Shown piece by piece: positions 53,945-63,592 of a stretch of DNA of 64,000 nucleotides. Made by a program: the position numbers and the translations under genes. Position 1 is the first letter of the stretch. Every line of letters starts with the position of its first letter. Source of the DNA: Rathayibacter sp. VKM Ac-2804 (lineage in GTDB: Bacteria > Actinomycetota > Actinomycetes > Actinomycetales > Microbacteriaceae); NCBI RefSeq assembly GCF_009866655.1, contig NZ_CP047420.1, forward strand, positions 1,240,001 through 1,304,000, in the 5' to 3' direction. A model generated the notes under the pieces. It was given only the letters and a program-made list of their open reading frames with translations. It was not told the DNA's origin and did no database searches.

Positions 53945-55105
53945 ATGACGAGACCGCCGCTCTTCGAGGGCGTCCAGGTCCTGCGCTTCGTCGCGGCTCT
54001 GCTCGTCGTCGTCACGCACGCCACGTTCTACGCACGGGAGCGCCTCGACGGCTCGATCGCCGTCTGGGACGGGGGCACCGCGGGCGTCGACGTCTTCTTC
54101 GTCGTCTCCGGCTTCGTCATGGCGGTCACCGCGGGTCCCTTCGAGGTGAGGGGCGGATGGCGGTTCTTCGCCGTCCGCCGCGTGATCCGGATCGTCCCGC
54201 TGTACTGGATCGCCACCACCCTCAAGATCGCGTCGATCCTCGTCCTGCCCGGGGCCGTCCTGCACGCCGCCCTCACTCCGTGGTCGGGAGTCGCGTCCTA
54301 CCTCTTCCTCCCCAGCCGCAACCCGGACGGCGCGGTGGAGCCGCTCCTCGGCGTCGGGTGGACCCTCACGTTCGAGGCGGCCTTCTACGCGGTCTTCGCC
54401 CTCGGACTGCTCCTGCGGCGGAACGTCCTCGTCTTCGCCTCGGCGATCGTGCTGCTCGTCGCGTCGGGCCACGCGTTCCGGCCCGCGGAGGACTGGCCCA
54501 CCTGGGCGGTCTACTTCGATCCGATCGTGCTGTACTTCGCGATCGGCATGGCGATCGGGAGGATCGTCGCTCTGCCGAACGCGCGCCGAGCCCTGCTCGT
54601 CGCGCTGGGCCTCGCCGCAGCGATCGCCGTCGTCGCGAGCGTCACGCCGGGCGGCGTCTCCTGGCAGCGCGACGCGCTCTTCCGGAAGGGAGTCGTCACC
54701 GCCGCGTTCATCGCCGTGGTCCTCGCCGAACCGCTCCTGCGGCGGCTCGCGCGGCGGCCCGGCGCCGACCGCGTCGTCCGGAGACCGCTGCTCGCCCTGG
54801 GTGACGCGTCCTACAGCCTGTACCTCTTCCACCCCATGATCGGGCCGGCCGTGCCCGCCGTCCTCGCGCTGGTCGGACTGCGATCGGGAGTGCTCTCCGT
54901 GGCGGGCACGATCGCCGTCTCGCTCGTCGCCGCGACCCTGATCCACCGCCTCGTCGAGAGGCCGATCACGCGGAGGCTGCGCGGACTGCCGTACGCGGGC
55001 CTGCCGCCGGACGGCTGGGAGCGCCGCAGTGCACGGGCGGAGGGAGCGGTCGATCGAGGGCGCGAGAGACCGAGACGGAGCCGACGACGGGACTTGAACC
55101 CGTAA
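53945..55105 (+). CDS. Acyltransferase-3 family membrane protein (second of a tandem pair)
   Basis: 386 aa, closely similar to the gene before it along almost the whole length (LFEGVQVLRFVAALLVV, RVIRIVPLYWIATTLK, LLGVGWTLTFEAAFY, SYSLYLFHPMIGPAVPAV). After ITRRLRGLPYAGLPPDG the similarity ends and about 30 basic residues follow, the last nine codons of which lie inside tRNA-Thr on the other strand (55079-55105). This tail is probably non-functional read-through into the tRNA; the true C-terminus may have been lost by a rearrangement at the tRNA. Tandem duplication suggests dose or specificity variation. Confidence 0.85.
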   Translation: MTRPPLFEGVQVLRFVAALLVVVTHATFYARERLDGSIAVWDGGTAGVDVFFVVSGFVMAVTAGPFEVRGGWRFFAVRRVIRIVPLYWIATTLKIASILVLPGAVLHAALTPWSGVASYLFLPSRNPDGAVEPLLGVGWTLTFEAAFYAVFALGLLLRRNVLVFASAIVLLVASGHAFRPAEDWPTWAVYFDPIVLYFAIGMAIGRIVALPNARRALLVALGLAAAIAVVASVTPGGVSWQRDALFRKGVVTAAFIAVVLAEPLLRRLARRPGADRVVRRPLLALGDASYSLYLFHPMIGPAVPAVLALVGLRSGVLSVAGTIAVSLVAATLIHRLVERPITRRLRGLPYAGLPPDGWERRSARAEGAVDRGRERPRRSRRRDLNP

Positions 55106-55151
55106 CCGCCCGATTACAAGTCGGGTGCGCTACCAATTGCGCCACGTCGGC
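55079..55151 (-). tRNA. tRNA-Thr (anticodon TGT)
   Basis: Read on the minus strand: acceptor GCCGACG, D-arm GGCGCAATTGGTAGCGC, anticodon loop CTTGTAA with TGT, T-arm ACGGGTTCAAGTCCCGT, matching acceptor CGTCGGC. 73 nt. Its 3' end overlaps the end of the acyltransferase frame on the other strand. Confidence 0.95.
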
Positions 55152-55223
55152 AGGTGCGTCGCCGCACCGGGCCACCCTATCGCGGGGCCGAGAGCCGCTC
55201 CGGCCCCGGCCCGCGCCGCGGGA

Positions 55224-55781
55224 TCACGGCTCGAGGATGCTCAGATGCCGCTCGGCCGGCGTCGGCCGCTTCGGGCCGCCGATCTTGCCGTCGGGCCGCC
55301 CGACGTAGAGCCAGCCGAGGAGCTCCTCGCCCTTCTCGAGGCGGTGCGCCTTCCGCACGGCCTTGGCGCGGGTGTAGGAGCCGGTGCGCCAGAAGACGCC
55401 CCAGCCCGCCTCGTCGAGCAGCAGGCTGAGCAGGTGCGCGACACCCGACGCGACGGCCTCCTGCTCCCAGGCCGGCACCTTGGACTTCTTGACGCTCACG
55501 ACGACCGCGAGCAGGAGGGACGCGCGGTGGGTCTTCTCGACGTGCTTGCGCGCGTCCCTCTTCTCTCCGGACGCGGCGGCGAAGCTGCGGCCGATGCGGT
55601 CGCGGGCCGCCCCGCGGATCTCGATGACCCGCCAGGGCCGGAGCGAGCTGTGATCGGCGAGCCGCGAGGCGGCCGAGACGTACGCCGCGATCTCCTCGTG
55701 CCCCGGCGCCTCCGCGGTCACCTTCGAGCGGGAGCGCCGAGCCAGGACGGCGTCGAGCACGGGAGTCGCGGACACGGTCAC
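55224..55781 (-). CDS. Nitroreductase-family protein
   Basis: 185 aa, short nitroreductase-like flavoprotein: LDAVLARRSRSKVTAEAPGHEEI, ADHSSLRPWRVIEIRG (FMN contact region), VASGVAHLLSLLLDEAGWGVFWRTG, GWLYVGRPDG. Reduces nitro or quinone compounds with NAD(P)H in the family; its own substrate is unknown. The GTG at 55781 overlaps the msrB stop (GTGA), so both are one operon. Confidence 0.87.
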   Translation of the reverse strand: MTVSATPVLDAVLARRSRSKVTAEAPGHEEIAAYVSAASRLADHSSLRPWRVIEIRGAARDRIGRSFAAASGEKRDARKHVEKTHRASLLLAVVVSVKKSKVPAWEQEAVASGVAHLLSLLLDEAGWGVFWRTGSYTRAKAVRKAHRLEKGEELLGWLYVGRPDGKIGGPKRPTPAERHLSILEP

Positions 55782-56185
55782 TCGCCCTCGGTGGTGAAGT
55801 TCATCGCGATCGAGTTCATGCAGTACCGGTCTCCGGTCGGCGTGCCGAAGCCGTCGGGGAAGACGTGGCCCAGGTGCGAGCCGCAGTTGGCGCAGCGCAC
55901 CTCGGTGCGGACCATGCCGAGGGTGCTGTCCTCGATCAGCTGCACCGCGTCCGGGCGGATGGACTCGTAGAAGCTCGGCCAGCCGCAGCCGGAGTCGAAC
56001 TTGGTGCCGCTCTTGAACAGCTCGGCGTGGCACGCCGCACAGGTGTAGAGCCCCTCGCGGTGCTCGTCGAGCAGCTCGCCGGTCCACGGGCGCTCGGTGG
56101 CGGCCTGGCGCAGCACGGAGTACTGCTCGCGGTCGAGCTCCTCGCGCCACTCGGCGTCGGTCTTGTTGACGGAATACGACGACAT
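55778..56185 (-). CDS. msrB: Peptide-methionine (R)-S-oxide reductase
   Basis: 135 aa. Zinc cysteines C49/C52 and C98/C101, SGCGWPSF (Cys67), and the catalytic RYCMNS with Cys122. It repairs methionine R-sulfoxide in proteins. It heads a two-gene operon with the nitroreductase, suggesting joint use in oxidative stress. Confidence 0.96.
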   Translation of the reverse strand: MSSYSVNKTDAEWREELDREQYSVLRQAATERPWTGELLDEHREGLYTCAACHAELFKSGTKFDSGCGWPSFYESIRPDAVQLIEDSTLGMVRTEVRCANCGSHLGHVFPDGFGTPTGDRYCMNSIAMNFTTEGE

Positions 56186-56255
56186 GGGTCTCCCTAGGAA
56201 TCCTGGTCAGTGTACGGGGGAGGATCCTCCCCTCTGCTCTCGTAAACTCTCCGCC

Positions 56256-56750
56256 GTGCAGCTGAATTCCGTGATCTCGAAGGTGTGGAGCGAACTCACG
56301 ACCGAGGAGGTCTACGGCATCGCGCGGCTGCGGACCGACGTGTTCCTCCGCGAGCAGCGGGTCGACGACGAGGAGCTCGACGGCCGCGACCTCGAGCCCG
56401 CGACGCGGCACTGGTGGATCGCGGACGAGCGGGGCGTCGCCGCCTACCTCCGCACCCTCCTGGACGAGCGCGCCGAGCACCGCGACGCGCACCGCGTCAT
56501 CGGACGCGTGGTGACGCGTGCCGACCGCCGCGGAGAGGGCCTCGCCGACCGCCTCGTGCGCGCGGTCGTGGAGCGGCACGGCGACGAGGCCCTCCTCCTG
56601 CACGCGCAGACCTACGTCGCCGGTCTGTACGCGCGCTCGGGCTTCGAGACGTTCGGCGACGAGTTCGAGGAGGCGGGCATCCCGCACATCGGGATGCACC
56701 GGAGCGCCTCACCGGCGCCCGGGGCGGCCCTGCCTACTCTGGAGGCATGA
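56256..56750 (+). CDS. GNAT acetyltransferase, ElaA-like
   Basis: 164 aa. ELTTEEVYGIARLRTDVFLREQ with DLEPATRHWWI at the start, IGRVVTRADRRGEGLADRLVRAVV as the acetyl-CoA pyrophosphate loop, then HAQTYVAGLYARSGFETFGDEFEEAGIPHIGM. This matches ElaA proteins. Substrate unknown. TAAACT lies 7 nt before the GTG (leaderless). Overlaps the DUF3263 gene by four bases. Confidence 0.87.
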   Translation: MQLNSVISKVWSELTTEEVYGIARLRTDVFLREQRVDDEELDGRDLEPATRHWWIADERGVAAYLRTLLDERAEHRDAHRVIGRVVTRADRRGEGLADRLVRAVVERHGDEALLLHAQTYVAGLYARSGFETFGDEFEEAGIPHIGMHRSASPAPGAALPTLEA

Positions 56751-57034
56751 GCGGCACCACGGGCTTCGAGCGGACGACCGGCTCCGCCCTGTCCGAGCGG
56801 GACCGCCGCGTCCTCGAGTTCGAGGGCGAGTGGACGGCCCGCTCCGGAGACAAGGACGACGCGATCCGCGAGCGGTTCGGCCTCTCGGTCGCCCGCTACT
56901 ATCAGGTGCTCAGCGCGGTTCTGGCCTCACCGGCCGCCCTCGCTCACGACCCGATGCTCGTCAAGCGGCTGCAGCGCATCCGCGACGGGCGCGCCGACGC
57001 CCGCGCCGCGCGCCGCCTCGGGCGTCCCGAGTAG
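56747..57034 (+). CDS. DUF3263-domain protein
   Basis: 95 aa. LSERDRRVLEFEGEWTARSGDKDDAIRERFGLSVARYYQVLSAVL is the DUF3263 domain, a winged-helix-like actinobacterial domain of unknown role; the C-terminus is arginine-rich. Its ATG overlaps the acetyltransferase stop (ATGA), and TACTCT plus GGAGG precede it, so an internal promoter is possible. Confidence 0.88.
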   Translation: MSGTTGFERTTGSALSERDRRVLEFEGEWTARSGDKDDAIRERFGLSVARYYQVLSAVLASPAALAHDPMLVKRLQRIRDGRADARAARRLGRPE

Positions 57035-57078
57035 ACGAGCTGCTCGGGCCCACGAACGGAAGGCCGGCCGTACCGACG

Positions 57079-57621
57079 ATGACCACCACCGCTCCGAAGG
57101 ACCGCTTCGACGAGATCCCGGCCACCGAGGGGCGCGTGGGCGCCCATCGACGGCCGCCGGCCCCGCACGCTCGAGCGATCGCTCTGGCCTGGGCGGCGCT
57201 CGCCACCGGAGTGATCGTGCTGCTCGGGTTCATCGGACTGCTCGTGATCGACAACCGGGTGCAGTTCAACGACGTCTTCACGGCGCCGACCGGCATCGTC
57301 GACACGGAGGCGACCCCCGCGGTCACCCCGACCGTCGACCCGACCCTCGCACTCGCGGTCCTGAACGGGACGGCGACGGAGGGCCTCGCCGCGAGCGCGG
57401 GGGACGCGCTCGCCGCAGCGGGCTGGAGCGTGCCCACGGTCGCCAACGCGAACACCGAGGACGAGGCGGCCACGACCGTCTACTACACCGACCCGCGGCT
57501 CGAGGGCGCGGCGCTCGGCGTCGTCCAGTCGCTCGGCGTCGGGACGATCGTGCTGACCGCCGACTTCGTCGAGACCGGCGCCGTGGTCGTCGTGCTCGGA
57601 TCGGACTACCCGACGCAGTAG
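57079..57621 (+). CDS. LytR C-terminal-domain membrane protein
   Basis: 180 aa: short cytosolic part, one membrane segment (about 33-57), linker, and a LytR_C domain (LALAVLNGTATEGLAASAGDALAAAGWSV ... TTVYYTDPRLEGAALGVVQSLG). LytR_C domains are found at the end of LCP wall-polymer ligases and as stand-alone membrane proteins; this one lacks the LCP domain. It follows DUF3263 by 44 bases, an arrangement common in actinobacteria. Confidence 0.87.
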   Translation: MTTTAPKDRFDEIPATEGRVGAHRRPPAPHARAIALAWAALATGVIVLLGFIGLLVIDNRVQFNDVFTAPTGIVDTEATPAVTPTVDPTLALAVLNGTATEGLAASAGDALAAAGWSVPTVANANTEDEAATTVYYTDPRLEGAALGVVQSLGVGTIVLTADFVETGAVVVVLGSDYPTQ

Positions 57622-57835
57622 CTCGGGACCCCGGAGGGCCCTCGGAGCGCGGCGGTCGAGCCGCTCCCCGGGGGCGCTCTGTTTCCGGCACGTTTAATTC
57701 ATGTTGAATCCCGGACAACTCTTTCCCACGGGCGCATTCCGCCCCATTCCGGGCCGAAACGCTGGCTTATGCTCCCTAATCAGGCACCTGCGCATCGCTC
57801 GTGTCGCAGGCAGCACAGCACTTTGGGAGTGAGAG

Positions 57836-58039
57836 ATGGCGAACGGAACCGTCAAGTGGTTCAACTCTGAGAAGGGCTACGGCTTCATCACGGTCGACGG
57901 CGGCGGACAGGACGTGTTCGTCCACTACTCCGCCATCGACATGTCGGGATACAAGGTCCTCGAAGAGGGCCAGCACGTCGCGTTCGAGGTCGGCACCGGG
58001 TCCAAGGGCCCGCAGGCCGAATCGGTGCGCGTGGTCTGA
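57836..58039 (+). CDS. cspA: Cold-shock protein (CspA family)
   Basis: 67 aa: [32 protein letters not shown] with RNP1 (KGYGFI) and RNP2 (VFVHY). An RNA chaperone. The 214 bases ahead are unusually AT-rich for this genome (for example TTTAATTCATGTTGAAT at 57693-57709) and GGGAGTGAGAG is a good ribosome site; a long structured leader is typical for such genes. Confidence 0.95.
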   Translation: MANGTVKWFNSEKGYGFITVDGGGQDVFVHYSAIDMSGYKVLEEGQHVAFEVGTGSKGPQAESVRVV

Positions 58040-58057
58040 GGCCCCCGCCCTGCACTG

Positions 58058-58090
58058 GAGCCGTCGTCCGCCTCGCGCGGGCGGCGGCTC
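58058..58090 (+). terminator. Hairpin after the cold-shock gene
   Basis: GAGCCG and CGGCTC with TCCGCC/GGGCGG pair to form an interrupted stem 18 bases after the stop. Confidence 0.5.
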
Positions 58091-58117
58091 CTCGCGTTGC
58101 GCCAGGCGCCGGCGTCA

Positions 58118-59844
<1,727 letters not shown>

Positions 59845-59862
59845 TCCGACCCGAACGACGCA

Positions 59863-59894
59863 GAAGGCGGTTCCCCTCCGGGGGAGCCGCCTTC
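59863..59894 (+). terminator. Hairpin terminator after groEL
   Basis: GAAGGCGGTTCCCC and GGGGAGCCGCCTTC around TCCG, 18 bases after the stop. Confidence 0.85.
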
Positions 59895-59962
59895 GGCGTT
59901 CCACGGGTCGGCGTCGGCGTCGGACCGGCGGCACCGGGGGAGCCGTCGCAGGCCTGCCGGGC

Positions 59963-60000
59963 GTGATCCCGGCCGTCGGCGGAGGGCCGGCCGGGATCAC
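59963..60000 (-). terminator. Hairpin terminator after the WXG100 gene
   Basis: GTGATCCCGGCC and GGCCGGGATCAC, perfect 12-bp stem, 10 bases beyond the WXG100 stop; the two terminators face each other. Confidence 0.8.
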
Positions 60001-60010
60001 CTCCGCCGGG

Positions 60011-60301
60011 TCAGAACGCGAACAGCCGCGCGTTGGCCTCCTCGGTCTCGGCGTACTGCTGGCCTGCCGTGGCGAGCGCGAGCGCGATCGACTCGAGGCC
60101 GTCGTCGACCTGCCCCTGCGTGGTCCGCCAGAGGCCGACCACCCCCTGGAACGCGGTCGAGGCCTGGCCCGTCCACGAGCTCTCGAGACTGGTCAGCAGG
60201 CCGAGGAGGCCGGCGACCTCGGCGCGGATGCGGTCCGCGTAGCCGTGCATGGATCCGCTCGCGGTGCTGATCGCGTCGATGTCGGTCTGGAAGTGGGTCA
60301 C
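60011..60301 (-). CDS. WXG100-family (ESAT-6-like) protein, orphan
   Basis: 96 aa, the usual length. Helix - turn - helix with W43-T-G45 at the turn, and a C-terminal Y83-A-E-T-E87 (YxxxE), the export motif of type VII secretion. No EccC, EccD or partner WXG100 gene is nearby; export would depend on a machine encoded elsewhere. ATG at 60301. Between convergent groEL and the kinase below on the same strand. Confidence 0.88.
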   Translation of the reverse strand: MTHFQTDIDAISTASGSMHGYADRIRAEVAGLLGLLTSLESSWTGQASTAFQGVVGLWRTTQGQVDDGLESIALALATAGQQYAETEEANARLFAF

Positions 60302-60378
60302 TGCAGGTCCTCTCGCTGAGTGCGCCGGTCGGCGCGTGCGAGAGAACCTACGGCGGACCGGGAGGGCCGCGGGGGCCG

Positions 60379-62034
60379 TCAGACCGAAGCTGGGGAGGAC
60401 TCGCCGTTCTGGTCGACGGTGAGGAGAGGCAGCGCGACGCGGAAGGTGGCGCCGCCGCCCGGGGTCTCGACGACGTCGACGCGGCCCTTGTGCGCGGCGA
60501 CGATGGACGACACGATCGCCAGCCCCAGACCGCTGCCGCCCGTCTCGCGCGTGCGCGAGGTGTCGGCGCGCCAGAAGCGCTGGAAGATCTTCTCGCGGAT
60601 CTGCGGCGGGATCCCCTCGCCGTGGTCGATGACCTCGAGGAACGCGAGGCGCCGCGCGCGGTCGACGGCCACGCCGACCTCGATCGGCGTGTCCTCGGGG
60701 GTGTACCGGACGGCGTTGCCGATCAGGTTGGTCAGCACCTGGCGGATCTTGTTCTCCTCCGCCATGACGAGCGCGGGGACCCCGACCTGCTCGGGCTCGG
60801 GCGCGGTGCCGGCGGCGATGTCCTCGGCCATCACGCGGCGCGGGCGGCGGCGGAAGCGCGCCAGTCGCGCGCCGGCGGCCGCGATCGGTCCGGTGAGGCC
60901 GGCGGGAGCGATCTCCATCGTCTGGGTCGGCGTGCCCGTCGGGTCGTCCATCTCGAGGGCCGGGGTCTCGACCGGGGTGTCGTCGCGGGTCTCGACGCCG
61001 AAGTCTCGATCGGGCCAGGAGGCCATCGCGTCCATCGCGGCGTCGCGGGCGAGCGGCATCAGGTCGACGGGGGAGAGCGCGAGCGGCTTGGTCTCGTCGA
61101 GGCGGGCGAGCTCGAGGAGGTCCTCGACGAGGCCGCCCATCCGGATCGCCTCCTTCTCGATGCGCTCCATCGCCTGGCCGACGGCCTCGGGGGTCTGCAG
61201 CGCGCCCATCCGGTAGAGCTCGGCGTAGCCCCGGACGGAGACGAGGGGAGTGCGCAGCTCGTGGCTGGCGTCTCCGACGAAGCGGCGCATCTGGTCGATC
61301 GTGCGCGCGCGGTCGCGGAAGGCGCTGTCGATCCGCACGAGCATCGCGTTGAGCGAGCGGTTGAGCCGGCCGACCTCGGTGTTGGGGGTGGTGCCGTCGA
61401 GCCGCTGGCTGAAGTCGCCGTCGGCGATGGCGGCGGCGGTCTGCTCCACCTGGCGCAGCGGTGCGAAGGTGGTGGTGACCAGCAGCCGTGTCAGCATCGC
61501 GCCGATGACCACGATCGCGACGCCGAACCCGAGGAAGATCGTCAGGTAGATCGTCATGATGTTGTCGATGTCGCGCGTCGACGTGGCGAGCAGCAGCGTC
61601 GTGATCTTGTTGCCGTCGGAGTACGTCGTCGCCACGTAGTGGTACTCGATCTTGCCGCTCGCGCTGTAGAGCGTCGCGCTGTCGTCGCCCAGCTTCAAGG
61701 CCTCGTCGATGGAGAAGGTGCCGGGGAAGACGGGGTCGCTGGGATCGATCGCGGTCGAGGCGAACTGCCTTCCGACGGCGTTGTACAGGGCGCCGACGTA
61801 CTCCTTGTCCGAGTCGTCCATCGCCGCCTCACCCTCGTTGACGAGGATGTTCGCGGTCTCCTGCGCCTTCGCGCGCAGATCCACGTCGAGCTGAGTGACC
61901 AGCTGCGGTTTCAGCAGCGTCATCGTGCCGATGCCGGAGACCAGCAGGCCGAGCGTCAGCAGGAGGACGGTGACGGCGGTGATCTTCGTGCGCAACGAGA
62001 TGGAGTTCCACCGCTCGGCCAGACCCTGGTGCAT
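60379..62034 (-). CDS. Sensor histidine kinase with HAMP domain
   Basis: 551 aa. Membrane segments about 18-40 and 163-185 with an extracytoplasmic sensor between; HAMP (about 186-240); H-box RFVGDASHELRTPLVSV (His258); N-box RQVLTNLIGNAVRYTP (Asn440); G-boxes DHGEGIPP and GGSGLGLAIVSSIVAAHKG. Between the dimerisation and ATPase parts (about residues 350-420) lies a low-complexity stretch unusual for the family. It resembles actinobacterial TrcS/MtrB-type kinases; signal unknown. Starts 70 bases after the regulator below. Confidence 0.9.
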   Translation of the reverse strand: MHQGLAERWNSISLRTKITAVTVLLLTLGLLVSGIGTMTLLKPQLVTQLDVDLRAKAQETANILVNEGEAAMDDSDKEYVGALYNAVGRQFASTAIDPSDPVFPGTFSIDEALKLGDDSATLYSASGKIEYHYVATTYSDGNKITTLLLATSTRDIDNIMTIYLTIFLGFGVAIVVIGAMLTRLLVTTTFAPLRQVEQTAAAIADGDFSQRLDGTTPNTEVGRLNRSLNAMLVRIDSAFRDRARTIDQMRRFVGDASHELRTPLVSVRGYAELYRMGALQTPEAVGQAMERIEKEAIRMGGLVEDLLELARLDETKPLALSPVDLMPLARDAAMDAMASWPDRDFGVETRDDTPVETPALEMDDPTGTPTQTMEIAPAGLTGPIAAAGARLARFRRRPRRVMAEDIAAGTAPEPEQVGVPALVMAEENKIRQVLTNLIGNAVRYTPEDTPIEVGVAVDRARRLAFLEVIDHGEGIPPQIREKIFQRFWRADTSRTRETGGSGLGLAIVSSIVAAHKGRVDVVETPGGGATFRVALPLLTVDQNGESSPASV

Positions 62035-62104
62035 GGCGGTGGAACTCCCTCGAAGTCGTGCGGGCGCCCGCCCCCTCGCGGGGCCGGCACCGGGGCGGCG
62101 GAGG

Positions 62105-62794
62105 TCAGACCTTCGCGACCTTCAGCATGTATCCGAATCCTCGCTTGGTCTGGATGAGCGATTCCTCCGAATGCGTGTCGAGCTTACGTCGGAGGTACGA
62201 GATGTAGGACTCGACGATGCCCGCATCGCCGTTGAAGTCGTACTCCCAGACGTGATCGAGGATCTGCGCCTTGCTGAGCACCCGGTTGGGGTTGAGCATC
62301 AGGTAGCGCAGCAGCTTGAACTCGGTCGGGCTGAGCTCGACGGGCTCGTCGCCGACGAGGACCTCGTGGGTGTCCTGGTCCATCGTGAGCTCGCCGGCCC
62401 GGATGACCGCGTCCTCCTCGGCGTGCATCGTGCGGCGGAGGATCGCCTTGATGCGCGCGACGATCTCGTCCAGGCTGAACGGCTTGGTGACGTAGTCGTC
62501 GCCGCCGACGGTGAGGCCGGTGATCTTGTCCTCGGTGTCGTCCTTCGCCGTGAGGAAGAGGATGGGCGAGGTGTAACCGGCCGAGCGCAGGCGCTTGGTG
62601 ACCCCGAAGCCGTTCATGTCCGGCAGCATCACGTCGAGGATGATGAGGTCCGGCTCCTCCTCGAGGACTGCGGAGATGGCCTGAGCGCCGTTGCCGACCG
62701 CGCGCACGGCGAAGCCGGCGAAGCGGAGGCTCGTGGTGAGCAGGTCGCGGATGTTGGGCTCGTCGTCGACGATGAGAATGCGGGGTCCGTCCAT
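62105..62794 (-). CDS. OmpR-family response regulator (partner of the kinase)
   Basis: 229 aa: receiver ILIVDDEPNIRDLLTTSLRFAGF with Asp54 (DLIILDVMLPDMNGF), and a winged helix (LSPTEFKLLRYLMLNPNRVLSKAQILDHVWEYDFNGDAGIVESYISYLRRKLD). It precedes the kinase on the same strand, so it is its cognate regulator. ATG at 62794; TACTGT 4 nt upstream may be a -10 box. The resemblance is to the TrcR group; targets unknown. Confidence 0.92.
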   Translation of the reverse strand: MDGPRILIVDDEPNIRDLLTTSLRFAGFAVRAVGNGAQAISAVLEEEPDLIILDVMLPDMNGFGVTKRLRSAGYTSPILFLTAKDDTEDKITGLTVGGDDYVTKPFSLDEIVARIKAILRRTMHAEEDAVIRAGELTMDQDTHEVLVGDEPVELSPTEFKLLRYLMLNPNRVLSKAQILDHVWEYDFNGDAGIVESYISYLRRKLDTHSEESLIQTKRGFGYMLKVAKV

Positions 62795-62895
62795 GCGGAC
62801 AGTATCTGCGCGTGGCCTGGGTGGAGTCTGGGAGTCGCGTGACCGGCCGCTCGTCGCGGCCTCGGTGCCGCCGGAGAGGTCGGTGCGGGTCCGCG

Positions 62896-63144
62896 CTACG
62901 AGGCGCGGCGGCGGCGGACGCCGACCACGAGCATCGCGATCATCATCAGGAAGGCGATCGGCAGACCGACCAGCGGCAGGGCGATGACGAACTGCCAGAG
63001 GCCGCCGCTGTAGTCGCGGACGCCCATCATGGGCGCCACCAGGACGGCGATGAACGCGAGCACCGTCACGACGATGATCGCGACGAACATGTAGGCGAGC
63101 GTGCGCTCCGCGCGTCCGATGCCCGCAGGCTGCTGTGGCTTCAC
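62896..63144 (-). CDS. Small two-span membrane protein (82 aa)
   Basis: Two hydrophobic helices (about 16-38 and 50-74) with a basic tail RRRRAS. GTG start at 63144. I do not recognise a family with certainty; similar short proteins precede cold-shock genes in Microbacteriaceae. Diverges from the cold-shock-domain gene over 67 bases. Confidence 0.68.
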   Translation of the reverse strand: MKPQQPAGIGRAERTLAYMFVAIIVVTVLAFIAVLVAPMMGVRDYSGGLWQFVIALPLVGLPIAFLMMIAMLVVGVRRRRAS

Positions 63145-63211
63145 GGGTCAAGGATAGGGCGGGCGCCGTCCACTAAACTGATGGCTGCTTCATTTCCAGG
63201 AGGGGTTCCGC

Positions 63212-63592
63212 ATGCCTACCGGCAAGGTCAAGTTCTACGACGAGGAGAAGGGCTTCGGCTTCATCAGCACTGATGACGGCCAGGAGGTCTTCCTGCACGC
63301 TTCCGCGCTGCCCTCCGGGACCGCGGTCAAGGCCGGCACCCGCCTCGAGTTCGGCATCGCCGACGGCAAGCGCGGTGCGCAGGCGCTCTCGGCCCGGATC
63401 ATCGACACTCCTCCCAGCATGGTCAAGCTCAATCGCAAGTCCGCCGACGACATGTCGGTCATCGTCGAGGACACGGTGAAGCTGCTGGACGGGATCGGCA
63501 CGGGCCTCAAGCGCGGCCGCTACCCCGACAAGGCGCACGGGCGCACGATCGCGACGCTGCTGCGCCGGGTTGCGGACGAGCTGGATGCCTGA
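63212..63592 (+). CDS. Cold-shock-domain protein with C-terminal extension
   Basis: 126 aa. The first 66 residues are a cold-shock domain (TGKVKFYDEEKGFGFISTDDGQEVFLHASAL) with RNP1 KGFGFI and RNP2 VFLHA. A 60-residue C-terminal extension (SADDMSVIVEDTVKLLDGIGTGLKRGRYPDKAHGRTIATLLRRVADELDA) is typical of an actinobacterial variant. Its ribosome site is AGGAGG. TAAACT at 63174-63179 is the likely -10. The last 8 bases overlap the next gene. Confidence 0.93.
   Translation: MPTGKVKFYDEEKGFGFISTDDGQEVFLHASALPSGTAVKAGTRLEFGIADGKRGAQALSARIIDTPPSMVKLNRKSADDMSVIVEDTVKLLDGIGTGLKRGRYPDKAHGRTIATLLRRVADELDA

Noticed and set aside
53945..55151. Genomic island or prophage at tRNA-Thr
   Set aside because: No integrase, no direct repeat of the tRNA end, and codon use equals that of the neighbours. 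Only a tandem gene duplication next to the tRNA is visible.
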